A stretch of DNA of 64,000 bases. Source: CAWABB01 sp963780165. GTDB taxonomy: Bacteria > Bacteroidota > Ignavibacteria > UBA10030 > UBA6906. The DNA lies in the NCBI GenBank assembly GCA_963780165.1, contig CAWABB010000007.1, positions 186,001 to 250,000 on the forward strand, written 5' to 3'. A model generated the notes under the pieces. That model made no database searches and was not told where the DNA came from. It was given only the letters and a program-made list of their open reading frames with translations. Shown one piece after another: positions 1 through 8,030 of this stretch. The position numbers and the translations under genes are program-made. How positions within the stretch are numbered: position 1 is the first letter of the stretch; each line of letters opens with the position of its first letter.

Positions 1-6
1 CCGGCG

Positions 7-36
7 TACCTGAACCGCAGATACCTGAACCGCAGA
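7..36. repeat. 15-bp direct repeat, two perfect copies
   Basis: The 15-base unit TACCTGAACCGCAGA occurs twice head to tail (7-21 and 22-36), directly before the promoter region of the first gene. It probably lies in the spacer behind an upstream gene outside the window. Similar short tandem units occur at 38928-38960 and 55131-55173. Confidence 0.8.
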
Positions 37-48
37 TGCCCCTCTGTT

Positions 49-76
49 TTGAATTCCAGCGAACCCTCCCTATATT
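49..76 (+). promoter_or_regulatory. Putative sigma70-type promoter for the HerA-like ATPase gene
   Basis: A TTGAAT box (49-54), 16-base spacer and TATATT (71-76) lie 29 bases before the chosen start codon. The TATATT box is followed by a run of C, exactly as before the gene at 5374. TATATT recurs upstream of several other genes in this window, which supports it as the local -10 element. Confidence 0.45.
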
Positions 77-104
77 CCCCCCGATAACACACACAAGGAC
101 CCGC

Positions 105-1556
105 ATGATGACTGCCGCCCCCGAAGGTGTATTGATCGCCAAGAGTACTGTCCCGCTTGAACTTCTTCCGCGCATGGCAAACCGTCACGGGCTGATAGCC
201 GGGGCGACCGGTACGGGCAAGACCGTCACGCTCCAGGTGATTGCCGAGCGGTTCAGCAGGCTGGGCGTTCCGTGCTTCCTCTCCGACGTGAAGGGAGACC
301 TTGCAGGCCTGAGCCAGCCCGGCACCGAATCCCCGAAGATCCGCGAGCGGATCGACAAGATGAATGTGACCGACTTCGCGTTTGGCGGATCTCCCGTCAC
401 GTTCTGGGATCTCTTCGGCGAGCAGGGGCACCCCGTGCGCGCCACGATCTCGGACATGGGCCCCCTGCTCCTGAGTCGGCTCCTCAATCTGAACGAGATT
501 CAGAGCGGAGTGCTGCACGCGGTGTTCAAGATTGCGGACGACAACGGGATGCTTCTGCTGGACCTGAAGGACCTGCGGGCGATGCTCGAGCACGCCGCGT
601 CGAGTGCGTCCGAGTACCGTACGGCCTACGGAAACATTTCCGCGGCCTCGGTCGGAGCGATACAGCGGGGGCTGCTCGAGCTCGAGTCTCAGGGCGCCGA
701 GGGCTTCTTCGGGGAACCGGCCCTCGAGCTCGAGGACATGATCCAGACAGACAGGGATGGGCGGGGGGTCATCAACATCCTCGCGGCGGATCGCCTGATG
801 GAGCACCCGAAACTGTACGCCACATTTCTGCTGTGGCTGATGGCGGAACTGTTCGAGCGCCTGCCGGAAGTGGGGGACCCGGACGTGCCCAAGTTTCTCT
901 TCTTCTTCGACGAAGCCCACCTGCTGTTCGACGAGGCACCGAAGCCGCTGCTCGAAAAGATCCAGCAGGTCACGCGACTCATTCGTTCGAAGGGTGTGGG
1001 CGTCTACTACATCACGCAGAATCCGCTCGACGTCCCCGACGTCGTCCTGGGCCAGCTGGGAAACCGGGTGCAGCATGCGCTGCGCGCGTTCACGCCGAGG
1101 GATCAGAAGGCAGTGAAGGCGGCCGCGGAGACGTTCCGATCGAACCCCGCGCTTGACGTGGAGACGGTCATTACGGAGATGGGTGTCGGCGAAGCACTCG
1201 TGTCGTTTCTGGATGCGAAGGGAACTCCCGGGGTCGTCGAGCGCGCGCTGATCTGTCCGCCGTTCAGCAGGATCGGTCCGATCCTGCCCGAGGAGCGCAA
1301 TTCCATCAGGAAACAGTCGATTGTCGGGACGCACTACGATACGGTCGTGGACCGGGAGTCGGCATACGAATTGCTGAAGAAGAGGACAGGGGAGCGCCTG
1401 GAACAGGATCCCGGTCCTCAGCCGAAAGGCAGACAGGCGATGAGTACGGCCGAGGCTGTCACCAGGAGCATCCTGGTGGCGGCGGGGAGCCAGCTGGGCC
1501 GCTCCGTCATTCGGGGGGTCTTCGGCTCAATACTCGGAGGAAAGCGTCGACGATGA
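105..1556 (+). CDS. HerA/YjgR-like ATPase (DUF853 family)
   Basis: A P-loop ATPase of the DUF853 / YjgR group, relatives of the HerA-FtsK translocases; the cellular role of this family is poorly defined. The Walker A motif GATGTGKT is at about residues 33-40 and a Walker B-like hydrophobic strand ending in FFFDEAH at about 265-272. A conserved 'SDVKGDLAGLSQPG' segment follows the P-loop, as is usual in the family. The start at 105 is chosen because AAGGA sits just upstream; an in-frame ATG at 36 would place the promoter box inside the gene. The length of about 483 residues fits the family. The last four bases overlap the start of the next gene, so the two are probably co-transcribed and translationally coupled. 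Confidence 0.85.
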   Translation: MMTAAPEGVLIAKSTVPLELLPRMANRHGLIAGATGTGKTVTLQVIAERFSRLGVPCFLSDVKGDLAGLSQPGTESPKIRERIDKMNVTDFAFGGSPVTFWDLFGEQGHPVRATISDMGPLLLSRLLNLNEIQSGVLHAVFKIADDNGMLLLDLKDLRAMLEHAASSASEYRTAYGNISAASVGAIQRGLLELESQGAEGFFGEPALELEDMIQTDRDGRGVINILAADRLMEHPKLYATFLLWLMAELFERLPEVGDPDVPKFLFFFDEAHLLFDEAPKPLLEKIQQVTRLIRSKGVGVYYITQNPLDVPDVVLGQLGNRVQHALRAFTPRDQKAVKAAAETFRSNPALDVETVITEMGVGEALVSFLDAKGTPGVVERALICPPFSRIGPILPEERNSIRKQSIVGTHYDTVVDRESAYELLKKRTGERLEQDPGPQPKGRQAMSTAEAVTRSILVAAGSQLGRSVIRGVFGSILGGKRRR

Positions 1557-2182
1557 ATATCCTTGCACGCCGATCGATGCCGCTGCTGACAGCAGCGGTT
1601 CTGGCATGTGCAGTGGCGACCGGACAGGACGCGAAGCAGCCGGACGTGCAGACGCCCGATGTGCGGCCGCTCGAGAAGAAACGATTCGCCCTGGCCGGAG
1701 TCTGGGAACTGGGAGGCAGCGCGACGTTCCAGCGGAGTGTCCCGGTCGTGAACGGAGTCGAGGGTGACGCGGTCTATACGCTGTCGGCTCTTCCGTACGT
1801 CGGATGGTTCCTGTTCGAGGGGTTGGAGCTGGGGGCGAACCCACTCGGAGTCAGCATGACACGAACCGGCGAGTCGACAGTCGTCGACCTCCGATTCCTG
1901 TTCGCGCCGTCCTGGAATTTCCGCATGAAGGGGGAGTGGTACCCGTTCATCGAGGGGCTGGTCGGGTACACCGCGCGGTTGACTTCGACCGACGAGGGAG
2001 ACACGACAGATGACGGGATCACGTGGGGAGGGCGCGTCGGCGTCAAGTTCTGGGTGGTCGAGCAGGGTCTCCTGACCGTCGGGGTTCAGTATCTAGCGGT
2101 GACGCTTGATCCGTCGAACGCGAAGAACCGGTACGGTTCGAACGACATCGCAGCGGCGGTGGGGTTTTCGGTCTGGTTCTGA
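1553..2182 (+). CDS. Small outer-membrane beta-barrel protein
   Basis: A 209-residue exported protein. It begins with a signal peptide (basic N-terminus, hydrophobic stretch, cleavage likely after the ATG of 'AVATGQD'). The rest alternates polar and aromatic/hydrophobic residues in strand-like blocks, and the protein ends in a phenylalanine (VWF), the usual C-terminal signature of an outer-membrane barrel recognised by the Bam machinery. I infer an 8-10 stranded OmpX/OmpW-like barrel, but no specific family is recognised. Its start overlaps the stop of the ATPase gene by four bases. It is convergent with pckA. Confidence 0.7.
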   Translation: MNILARRSMPLLTAAVLACAVATGQDAKQPDVQTPDVRPLEKKRFALAGVWELGGSATFQRSVPVVNGVEGDAVYTLSALPYVGWFLFEGLELGANPLGVSMTRTGESTVVDLRFLFAPSWNFRMKGEWYPFIEGLVGYTARLTSTDEGDTTDDGITWGGRVGVKFWVVEQGLLTVGVQYLAVTLDPSNAKNRYGSNDIAAAVGFSVWF

Positions 2183-2190
2183 ACGTGCGG

Positions 2191-2220
2191 CACGCGGCGC
2201 TCGCGTCGCGAGCGCCCGTG
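2191..2220. terminator. Strong GC-rich hairpin between convergent genes
   Basis: GGCGCTCGCG (2196-2205) is followed after one base by its perfect reverse complement (2207-2216), with CACG/CGTG (2191-2194, 2217-2220) extending the stem across a one-base bulge. It lies between the convergent beta-barrel gene and pckA and could terminate both. There is no U-run on either strand, so it is not a canonical intrinsic terminator. Confidence 0.5.
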
Positions 2221-2268
2221 TGCGGCACCCGCGCTGCGCGTGGCGTTTCGACGTCGAGGCTTCGATAT

Positions 2269-3909
2269 CTACCGCTTCGGGCCTGCCGCGATCACTTCCG
2301 GCGGGCACCCCGCTTCGTACTTCTTGAAGTTCTCGATGAATCGAGCCGCGAGCTCCCGGTACCGCTGCATATAATGCTTCGGATCGGGCCAGGACTCCGA
2401 AGGGTTCAGCACTGACGCCGGCACGCCTTCGCACGACTTCGGCACAGCAAACCCGAAGACCGGGTCCGTTGCGTACTCGACCTTCAGCAGCTTTCCGTCC
2501 AGCGCCGAGTTGAGAAGCGCCCGCGTGTACCGGATGCTGATCCGCTTCCCGACTCCGTACGGCCCTCCGATCCACCCGGTGTTCACGAGCCAGCAGTGTG
2601 CTCCCTGGTGGAGGATCTTGCGCTTCAGCAGGTCCGCGTAGAAGGACGGATGGTGGACCATGAACGGAGCACCGAAGCAGGTGCTGAACGTCATTTCAGG
2701 TTCCTTGCCAAGGCCAACTTCCGTCCCCGCGATCTTTGAGGTGTACCCCGAGATGAACTGATACAACGCCTGATCAGCCGTCAGTTTCGCGATGGGCGGC
2801 ATGACGCCCGACGCGTCGCACGTCAGCAGGATGATGTTCTTCGGATGCCCGCCGCGCTTTTCGGGGACCGCGTTGGAAATGAACTCCAGCGGGTATGATG
2901 CCCGCGTGTTCTCCGTGATGGACTCGTCATCCAGGTCGATCGTCCGCGACACCGGATCGAACGGGACGTTCTCGAGGATCGTCCCGAACATCTTCGTCGT
3001 GGCGTAGATCTGCGGCTCCGCTGCAGCCGAGAGCCGTATGACCTTGGCATAGCAGCCCGCCTCGAAGTTGAAGACTCCCTCGTCGCTCCATCCGTGCTCG
3101 TCGTCGCCGATGAGCCGGCGCTCCGGGTCCGCGGACAGCGTCGTCTTGCCCGTTCCCGAGAGCCCGAAGAACAGTGCGGTCGAGCCGTCGGCTCCCATGT
3201 TTGCCGAACAGTGCATCGGCATCACGCCTTCGAGCGGAAGCAGGTAGTTCAGGATGGTAAAGACCGACTTCTTGATTTCTCCGGCGTACGCCGAGTTGCC
3301 GATCAGGCAGATACGGCTGGAGAAGTCGAGCAGGATGAAGGTATTCGACGCGGTGCCGTCGACGGGAGGGAACCCCTTGAACGAGGGGACCGCGATGATC
3401 GTGAATTCCGGGACGTGCCGGCGATACTCGTCCAGCGATTGCGGGACGACGAACATGTTCCGGGCGAAGTGGCTGTGCCAGGCGAGTTCCGTGATCACGC
3501 GGATGGGGAGCCGGTACGCAGGATCGGCGCCGGCCCAGCAATCCTGGACAAACACGTCCCGGCCCTGCAGGAACCCCAGCATTCGGGAATAGACCTCCTG
3601 GAACTTGTCGGGGCTGAACGGCCGGTTGTACTCGCCCCACCAGATGTGGCCCTCCGTGGTTCCTTCACGCACGATGAACTTGTCGTTCGCCGAGCGCGCC
3701 GTGTGTTTTCCCGTGTACGCGACGATCGGGCCCTGCTTGCTGATACGGGCCTCGCGGCGGAACGCAACTTCCTCGTATAGAGCTTCCGTCGGAAGATTCC
3801 AGTACGCGAGCCGCACGTTGTGCATCCCGTGATTCTCGAGGCCGTAGTCGCTCCGAAGAGCGGCGGCCTGGTCCTGCGCAGGTGTCTTGATGTCCAGAAG
3901 ATTGATCAT
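2269..3909 (-). CDS. pckA: Phosphoenolpyruvate carboxykinase (ATP)
   Basis: Converts oxaloacetate and ATP to phosphoenolpyruvate, CO2 and ADP, the first committed step of gluconeogenesis (it can run in reverse in fermenting bacteria). The 546-residue length is normal for the ATP-dependent form. The P-loop GLSGTGKT lies at about residues 245-252, followed by the metal-binding LIGDDEHGW segment; other family segments seen are 'GGHPKNIILLTCDASGVMPP' and 'NTGWIGGPYGVGKR'. The start codon overlaps the stop of the aminotransferase gene by four bases. The product of that enzyme, oxaloacetate, would be the substrate of this one. Confidence 0.97.
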   Translation of the reverse strand: MINLLDIKTPAQDQAAALRSDYGLENHGMHNVRLAYWNLPTEALYEEVAFRREARISKQGPIVAYTGKHTARSANDKFIVREGTTEGHIWWGEYNRPFSPDKFQEVYSRMLGFLQGRDVFVQDCWAGADPAYRLPIRVITELAWHSHFARNMFVVPQSLDEYRRHVPEFTIIAVPSFKGFPPVDGTASNTFILLDFSSRICLIGNSAYAGEIKKSVFTILNYLLPLEGVMPMHCSANMGADGSTALFFGLSGTGKTTLSADPERRLIGDDEHGWSDEGVFNFEAGCYAKVIRLSAAAEPQIYATTKMFGTILENVPFDPVSRTIDLDDESITENTRASYPLEFISNAVPEKRGGHPKNIILLTCDASGVMPPIAKLTADQALYQFISGYTSKIAGTEVGLGKEPEMTFSTCFGAPFMVHHPSFYADLLKRKILHQGAHCWLVNTGWIGGPYGVGKRISIRYTRALLNSALDGKLLKVEYATDPVFGFAVPKSCEGVPASVLNPSESWPDPKHYMQRYRELAARFIENFKKYEAGCPPEVIAAGPKR

Positions 3910-5123
3910 AGCCAGTCACGCACCAGTTTCTTGTCGCCGATATAGATCTCGTTGGGAGCGCCCGGGTCGAGCGCCCATTTGATCCGCTCCACACCCTGCT
4001 TGATCTCCTTGACGGTCGTCGCATAGCTCAGGCGCAGGTGCCCTTCCATGCCGAACTCCTTCCCGGGAACCGTGACCACCAGCGCTCTGGACAGCAAAAA
4101 CTTGGACAGTGCGACGGAGTCGGAGTTGTAGGCCCGGAAGTCGGGCAGACAGTAGTACGTCCCGTCCGGGATGGCGACGCGGATCCCGTTGAACGACCGG
4201 AGCTCCTGGAGCATCACGTTGCGGTTGTTCTCGAGCGTCATCCGGAGCGAGTCCACGACGCTCTGAATTCCGGTGAGGGCTCCTTCGGCGGCGTACTGGA
4301 GGACGGGGGAGACGCACGATGTGGTCTGCGCCTGGACATTGATCATAACCTCCACGATCTGCTTCGGCGCGATGACCCATCCGATCCGGAAGCCGGTCAT
4401 CCCGTACAGTTTCGAGATGCCGTTGATGACGATGACACGGCCCGACTCGATGTCCCTCGTGGCGTACCTGTACGCAGGCGTGTGCGTCTTGCCGTCGAAC
4501 ACCAGCCGGTGGTAGATATCGTCCATGATGAGGTAGATGTTCCGCCGTTCGCAGAACTCCACCAGCTGCCCGATGAGTTCGGGCGGAAACAGGGCGCCGG
4601 ACGGGTTGTTCGGGCTGTTCACGATGATCGCGCGCGTATAGGAGCTGACCGCATCTTCGATCTCCTTCATTCTCGGAACGAAGGTGCCATCCTCCGGTCG
4701 GACGACGACCGGAACGCCGTACACCATCTTGATCATCTCGGGGTAGCTGACCCAGTACGGGGCGAGGATGATCACCTCGTCCTGCGGGTTCAGGAGAGCG
4801 AAGAGGAGGTTGTAGAGCGCCTGCTTGGCGCCTCCGGAGATCAGAACGTTTTCGGGCGCGACCAGCTTGTCGTACTGCTCTTCCGTGTACCGGATAACGG
4901 CTTTCTTCAGCGAGGGAATGCCGTCGGTCGGCGTGTATTTGACGTCACCGGTATTCAGCCTGGACGCGGAGCTCAGGATTGCGCCGATGGGAGCCTTGTT
5001 CTTCGGCTCGCCGATGCCCAGGTGCACGACGGCTTCGCCGCGTTCCCGCAGAACCCGCGCCTGCTCGTTCAGGCTGAGGGTCGGCGACTCGGCAATGGCG
5101 CGTGCCAGTGTGCTCAGGCCCAT
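3906..5123 (-). CDS. Class I/II aminotransferase, probably aspartate aminotransferase
   Basis: A PLP-dependent fold-type I aminotransferase of 405 residues. The catalytic lysine lies in GISKLYGMTGFRIGW (Lys near residue 236); the substrate-clamping 'NSPNNPSGA' and the 'DDIYHRLVF' strand with the PLP-contacting aspartate are both present. This sub-family (class I gamma) is mostly aspartate aminotransferase, sometimes with prephenate or broader specificity, so the substrate is inferred. It is the first gene of a two-gene operon with pckA (four-base overlap), which favours aspartate to oxaloacetate conversion feeding PEP synthesis. An inverted repeat 82-112 bases upstream overlaps a plausible promoter. 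Confidence 0.85.
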   Translation of the reverse strand: MGLSTLARAIAESPTLSLNEQARVLRERGEAVVHLGIGEPKNKAPIGAILSSASRLNTGDVKYTPTDGIPSLKKAVIRYTEEQYDKLVAPENVLISGGAKQALYNLLFALLNPQDEVIILAPYWVSYPEMIKMVYGVPVVVRPEDGTFVPRMKEIEDAVSSYTRAIIVNSPNNPSGALFPPELIGQLVEFCERRNIYLIMDDIYHRLVFDGKTHTPAYRYATRDIESGRVIVINGISKLYGMTGFRIGWVIAPKQIVEVMINVQAQTTSCVSPVLQYAAEGALTGIQSVVDSLRMTLENNRNVMLQELRSFNGIRVAIPDGTYYCLPDFRAYNSDSVALSKFLLSRALVVTVPGKEFGMEGHLRLSYATTVKEIKQGVERIKWALDPGAPNEIYIGDKKLVRDWL

Positions 5124-5204
5124 AGACGATACGCCTCCTTCGAATGCTTCATGGTTTCAAGAGGGGGAGGAGATGAAGAGAACGTCGCCGGTCGGCGAGG
5201 GATG

Positions 5205-5235
5205 TTGTTACAGGCATGCATACAAAATGTAACAA
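5205..5235 (-). promoter_or_regulatory. Inverted repeat overlapping the putative promoter of the aminotransferase-pckA operon
   Basis: TTGTTACA (5205-5212) and TGTAACAA (5228-5235) form a perfect 8-base inverted repeat with a 15-base spacer centred on GCATGCAT. Read on the minus strand, TTGTTA and TGTAAC are separated by 17 bases, so the repeat arms coincide with possible -35 and -10 boxes about 90 bases before the start codon. This is the arrangement of a repressor operator, but no regulator is identified. Confidence 0.4.
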
Positions 5236-5317
5236 GGAATAAAGAGCAAAGCAAGGGAAGGGCGCGATCCCACGCACACGACCCCACGCACGCGGCACAT
5301 CCGTCTCTTTTTTTTCC

Positions 5318-5323
5318 TATATT
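5318..5323 (+). promoter_or_regulatory. TATATT -10-like box before the glutamine synthetase remnant
   Basis: TATATT followed by T and six C, about 50 bases before the ATG at 5374. The same box-plus-C-run stands before the first gene of the window (71-82). No convincing -35 box is seen at the right distance. Confidence 0.35.
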
Positions 5324-5373
5324 TCCCCCCGTATCGCATGCCTGTCTTTTCACACACCCCCAGATCCCGACCC

Positions 5374-5679
5374 ATGAAGAAGCCTGACACGGAGCACCTC
5401 CCCAGGTGCAGAGCAATGATGCGCACGCACAAGATCGAGCTGATCGATCTGAAGTGCATTGACCTGACGGGCCGCCTTCATCATGTCTCCCTGCCGGTGA
5501 CCCCCGGGATCCTCGAGCGCCTCGTGCGGGGGTTCGAGGGTCCGGTCGCATTGACGTACGGGCAGGGCAACAGGGCGTCGGCGATCAGGATTCCCCGGTA
5601 CGTCTCGAACCCCGAGGAGATCCGGTCCATCGGTACGATGCCCCACCCGTTCGAATACAAACTCTACTTCACGCTATGA
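5374..5679 (+). pseudogene. Internally deleted glutamine synthetase remnant (in-frame mini-ORF)
   Basis: About 101 residues that read as collinear pieces of type I glutamine synthetase. Residues ~20-42 (IELIDLKCIDLTGRLHHVSL) match the N-terminal beta-grasp entry. After a sharp junction, ~46-75 (RLVRGFEGPVALTYGQGNRA then SAIRIPRY) match the segment of intact enzymes read as RLVPGFEAPVNLxYSxxNRSAAIRIP, normally about 270 residues later. The ATP- and metal-binding core between them is missing, so it cannot be a glutamine synthetase. The last residues (PHPFEYKLYF) may be the original C-terminus, less certainly. The frame is intact across the junctions, and the stop overlaps the next start by four bases, so it may still be translated. 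Start alternatives are 5338 and 5416/5419. The glutamine synthetase match is from memory of the family, not from a search. Confidence 0.65.
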
Positions 5680-6506
5680 CACGTTCCATCATCCTCTGGG
5701 CTGTGGCGCTCGCGCTGACGCTGGGCCTTGCGACCTATCAACGCATGACGGGTCCGACCTATCCCATCTCGGGCGTCCGGTATGTCGAAGGGGAGAAGGT
5801 CGCCTACCGGTTCGAACGATCCCACCCCGGCGAGACGGACCATGAAGTGCGCATCCCGGTCAGCTCACGCATCACCGAGGCCTGGCTGGAGTGGCGGCGA
5901 TTCAAGAGCGCGGACGAGTGGGTCCGGGTATCGATGGCCGCGCGCGACAGCTTCCTGACCGCGTCGCTCCCTCACCAGCCTCCCGCCGGGAAGCTGGAGT
6001 ACCGGGTCCAGGCGCGCGGGGCAGGCCGGTTCTTCACCCTTCCGGAAGGCGACCCGGTTGTCATCAGGTTCCGCGGCGACGTCCCGTGGTACGTGATCAT
6101 CCCGCATATCCTCATGATGTTCCTCTCGATGCTGCTGTCGACGCGTGCCGGGCTCGAGGTCTTCTCGACGGCGCCGAAGCTCCGGACTCTTGTCCTCGGC
6201 ACGATCGCGACGCTGTTCGTCGGCGGGCTGATCCTCGGTCCGATCGTGCAGAAGTACGCGTTCGACGCGTACTGGACCGGATGGCCGGTCGGGAAGGATC
6301 TGACCGACAACAAGACTGCCGCAGCGTTCCTGATCTGGGTGGTTGCGGCGTTCGGCATCCTCGGCCGCAGGAAGAAGCACTCCTGGGCCCTGGTTGCCGC
6401 TGTCGCGATGCTGGTCGTGTATCTGATCCCGCACAGCCTGCTCGGCTCCGAACTGGACTACGGCAAGGATGCCCAGAACACACGCGTGGAGGCCCCGCCA
6501 CGGTGA
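5676..6506 (+). CDS. Conserved polytopic membrane protein of unknown function
   Basis: A 276-residue protein with an N-terminal membrane anchor (residues ~4-21), an extracytoplasmic beta-rich domain of about 110 residues, and four predicted membrane helices in the C-terminal half (about 138-155, 168-190, 210-228, 236-254). I do not recognise a characterised family. The start overlaps the stop of the glutamine synthetase remnant by four bases (ATGA), so it probably depends on the same transcript. The M16 peptidase genes follow after 145 bases. Confidence 0.7.
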   Translation: MTRSIILWAVALALTLGLATYQRMTGPTYPISGVRYVEGEKVAYRFERSHPGETDHEVRIPVSSRITEAWLEWRRFKSADEWVRVSMAARDSFLTASLPHQPPAGKLEYRVQARGAGRFFTLPEGDPVVIRFRGDVPWYVIIPHILMMFLSMLLSTRAGLEVFSTAPKLRTLVLGTIATLFVGGLILGPIVQKYAFDAYWTGWPVGKDLTDNKTAAAFLIWVVAAFGILGRRKKHSWALVAAVAMLVVYLIPHSLLGSELDYGKDAQNTRVEAPPR

Positions 6507-6651
6507 GGTTCAGCGCCGCAACAAGAGGCCCTGTCCGCCCGTATACCTTATGATAGATGTGATCTGCTTGTGAATGCGTCTGCTGTGTGCATGTATGTGT
6601 CGTTCCCGCCATCGTTCCGTTCTCATCAATCTCCAGATCAAGGGAGGCAGT

Positions 6652-8016
6652 ATGCGTAACGCAGTGCTCGCCGGGGGAATCGCGTTTCTCCTGAGCGCTC
6701 TGCCCGCGTGTCAGCAGCAGGCCGACTACGGCATGAAGATCCCGGTCGACTACTACAAGCTGGACAACGGGCTGCGCGTCGTACTTTCGCAGGACGCAAC
6801 CGCGCCGACGGCGACGGTCGCCGTCTACTACAATATCGGCTTTCGCATCGAGCCGAAAGACAGAACCGGCTTCGCCCACCTGTTTGAGCACATGATGTTC
6901 CAGGGTTCCGCGAATCTCGGCAAGATGGAATTCATCCGGCTCGTGCAGCGGAACGGAGGTATCCTCAATGGCTCGACGCGATTCGACTTCACGAACTACT
7001 TCCAGGTCGTGCCCTCACACAAGCTGGAGACCATCCTCTGGGCCGAGGCGGACCGGATGCGGTCCCTCGACATCACGCAGGAGAATCTTACGAACCAGCA
7101 GGGGGTGGTCACCAACGAGGTCAAGGTCAACGTCTTGAACCAGCCGTACGGCGGGTTTCCCTGGCTTGATATGCCGCAGATAGCCAACACGAACTGGTAC
7201 AACGCGCACAACTTCTATGGCGATCTTGAGGATCTCGGATCAGCGACGCTCGTTGACGTGAAAGACTTCTTCAAGACATTCTACGCGCCGAACAATGCGG
7301 TGCTGGTGATCAGCGGTGATTTCGACGCCGCGAAGGCGAAGGAATGGGTGAAGAAATACTTCAGCGACATCCCCGCAGCTCCGCAACCGGCCAAGCCGGA
7401 CCTGACCGAGCCCCGGCAGGAGCAGGCAAAGCGGGTCGAGAAGCACGACGCGCTGGCCTCGCGCCCCGCCGTCGCCTTCGGTTATCACATGCCCGACCGC
7501 GGCACGCCGGAATATTACGCGATGGGGCTGCTGGATCAGCTCCTCCTGCAGGGGGACGACAGCATGCTGCGCGATGCGCTCGTGCAGCAGCGCGGGTGGA
7601 CGAGCGAGGTCAGCGGCGGCATCAACGAACTGGGCCACATGTTCAATTACAGCGGCCCAATGCTCTGGGTATTCTCCCTCTTCCATGACGCCACGGTCTC
7701 CGACAGCGCGATCACCGCGGTGGTGGATTCGGTCCTGCAGCAGGTCGCGACCACTCCGGTCTCCCCGGAACAGCTCGAGAGGGCCAGGATCAAGTTTCGC
7801 TCGTCACTCTATTCGATTCTCGGGATGTTCTACGGGTTCGGGCGCGCCGATCTCCTGGCGTCGTTCGCGCTGTTCGACGACCGCCCGGAAATGGTCAATG
7901 AGATCGAGAGCCGCATGGCCTCGGTAACGCCGGAACAGATATCCGCAGCCGCACGTGACTATCTGCGCAAAACGAACCAGACGGCCCTGGTGGTGATACC
8001 GGGGTCGGGCAAATGA
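6652..8016 (+). CDS. M16 family zinc peptidase, catalytic subunit (lipoprotein)
   Basis: An exported insulinase-type (M16B) peptidase of about 454 residues. The zinc-binding inverted motif HLFEH lies at about residues 76-80, with the third ligand in NEVKVN about 75 residues later. The N-terminus is a lipoprotein signal ending in LSALPAC, so it is probably anchored in a membrane facing the periplasm. The start at 6652 is set by a strong ribosome-binding site (AGGGAGGC) and by this signal; an upstream in-frame ATG at 6574 would bury it. The R/Y pair used by M16 partners is not evident here but is in the next gene, so the two probably form one heterodimeric protease. Confidence 0.9.
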   Translation: MRNAVLAGGIAFLLSALPACQQQADYGMKIPVDYYKLDNGLRVVLSQDATAPTATVAVYYNIGFRIEPKDRTGFAHLFEHMMFQGSANLGKMEFIRLVQRNGGILNGSTRFDFTNYFQVVPSHKLETILWAEADRMRSLDITQENLTNQQGVVTNEVKVNVLNQPYGGFPWLDMPQIANTNWYNAHNFYGDLEDLGSATLVDVKDFFKTFYAPNNAVLVISGDFDAAKAKEWVKKYFSDIPAAPQPAKPDLTEPRQEQAKRVEKHDALASRPAVAFGYHMPDRGTPEYYAMGLLDQLLLQGDDSMLRDALVQQRGWTSEVSGGINELGHMFNYSGPMLWVFSLFHDATVSDSAITAVVDSVLQQVATTPVSPEQLERARIKFRSSLYSILGMFYGFGRADLLASFALFDDRPEMVNEIESRMASVTPEQISAAARDYLRKTNQTALVVIPGSGK

Positions 8017-8030
8017 GGAGACTCCCAGTC

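Noticed and set aside
4038..5387. A 449-codon plus-strand frame opposite the aminotransferase
   Set aside because: Shadow of a well-supported PLP enzyme; composition is charged and repetitive.
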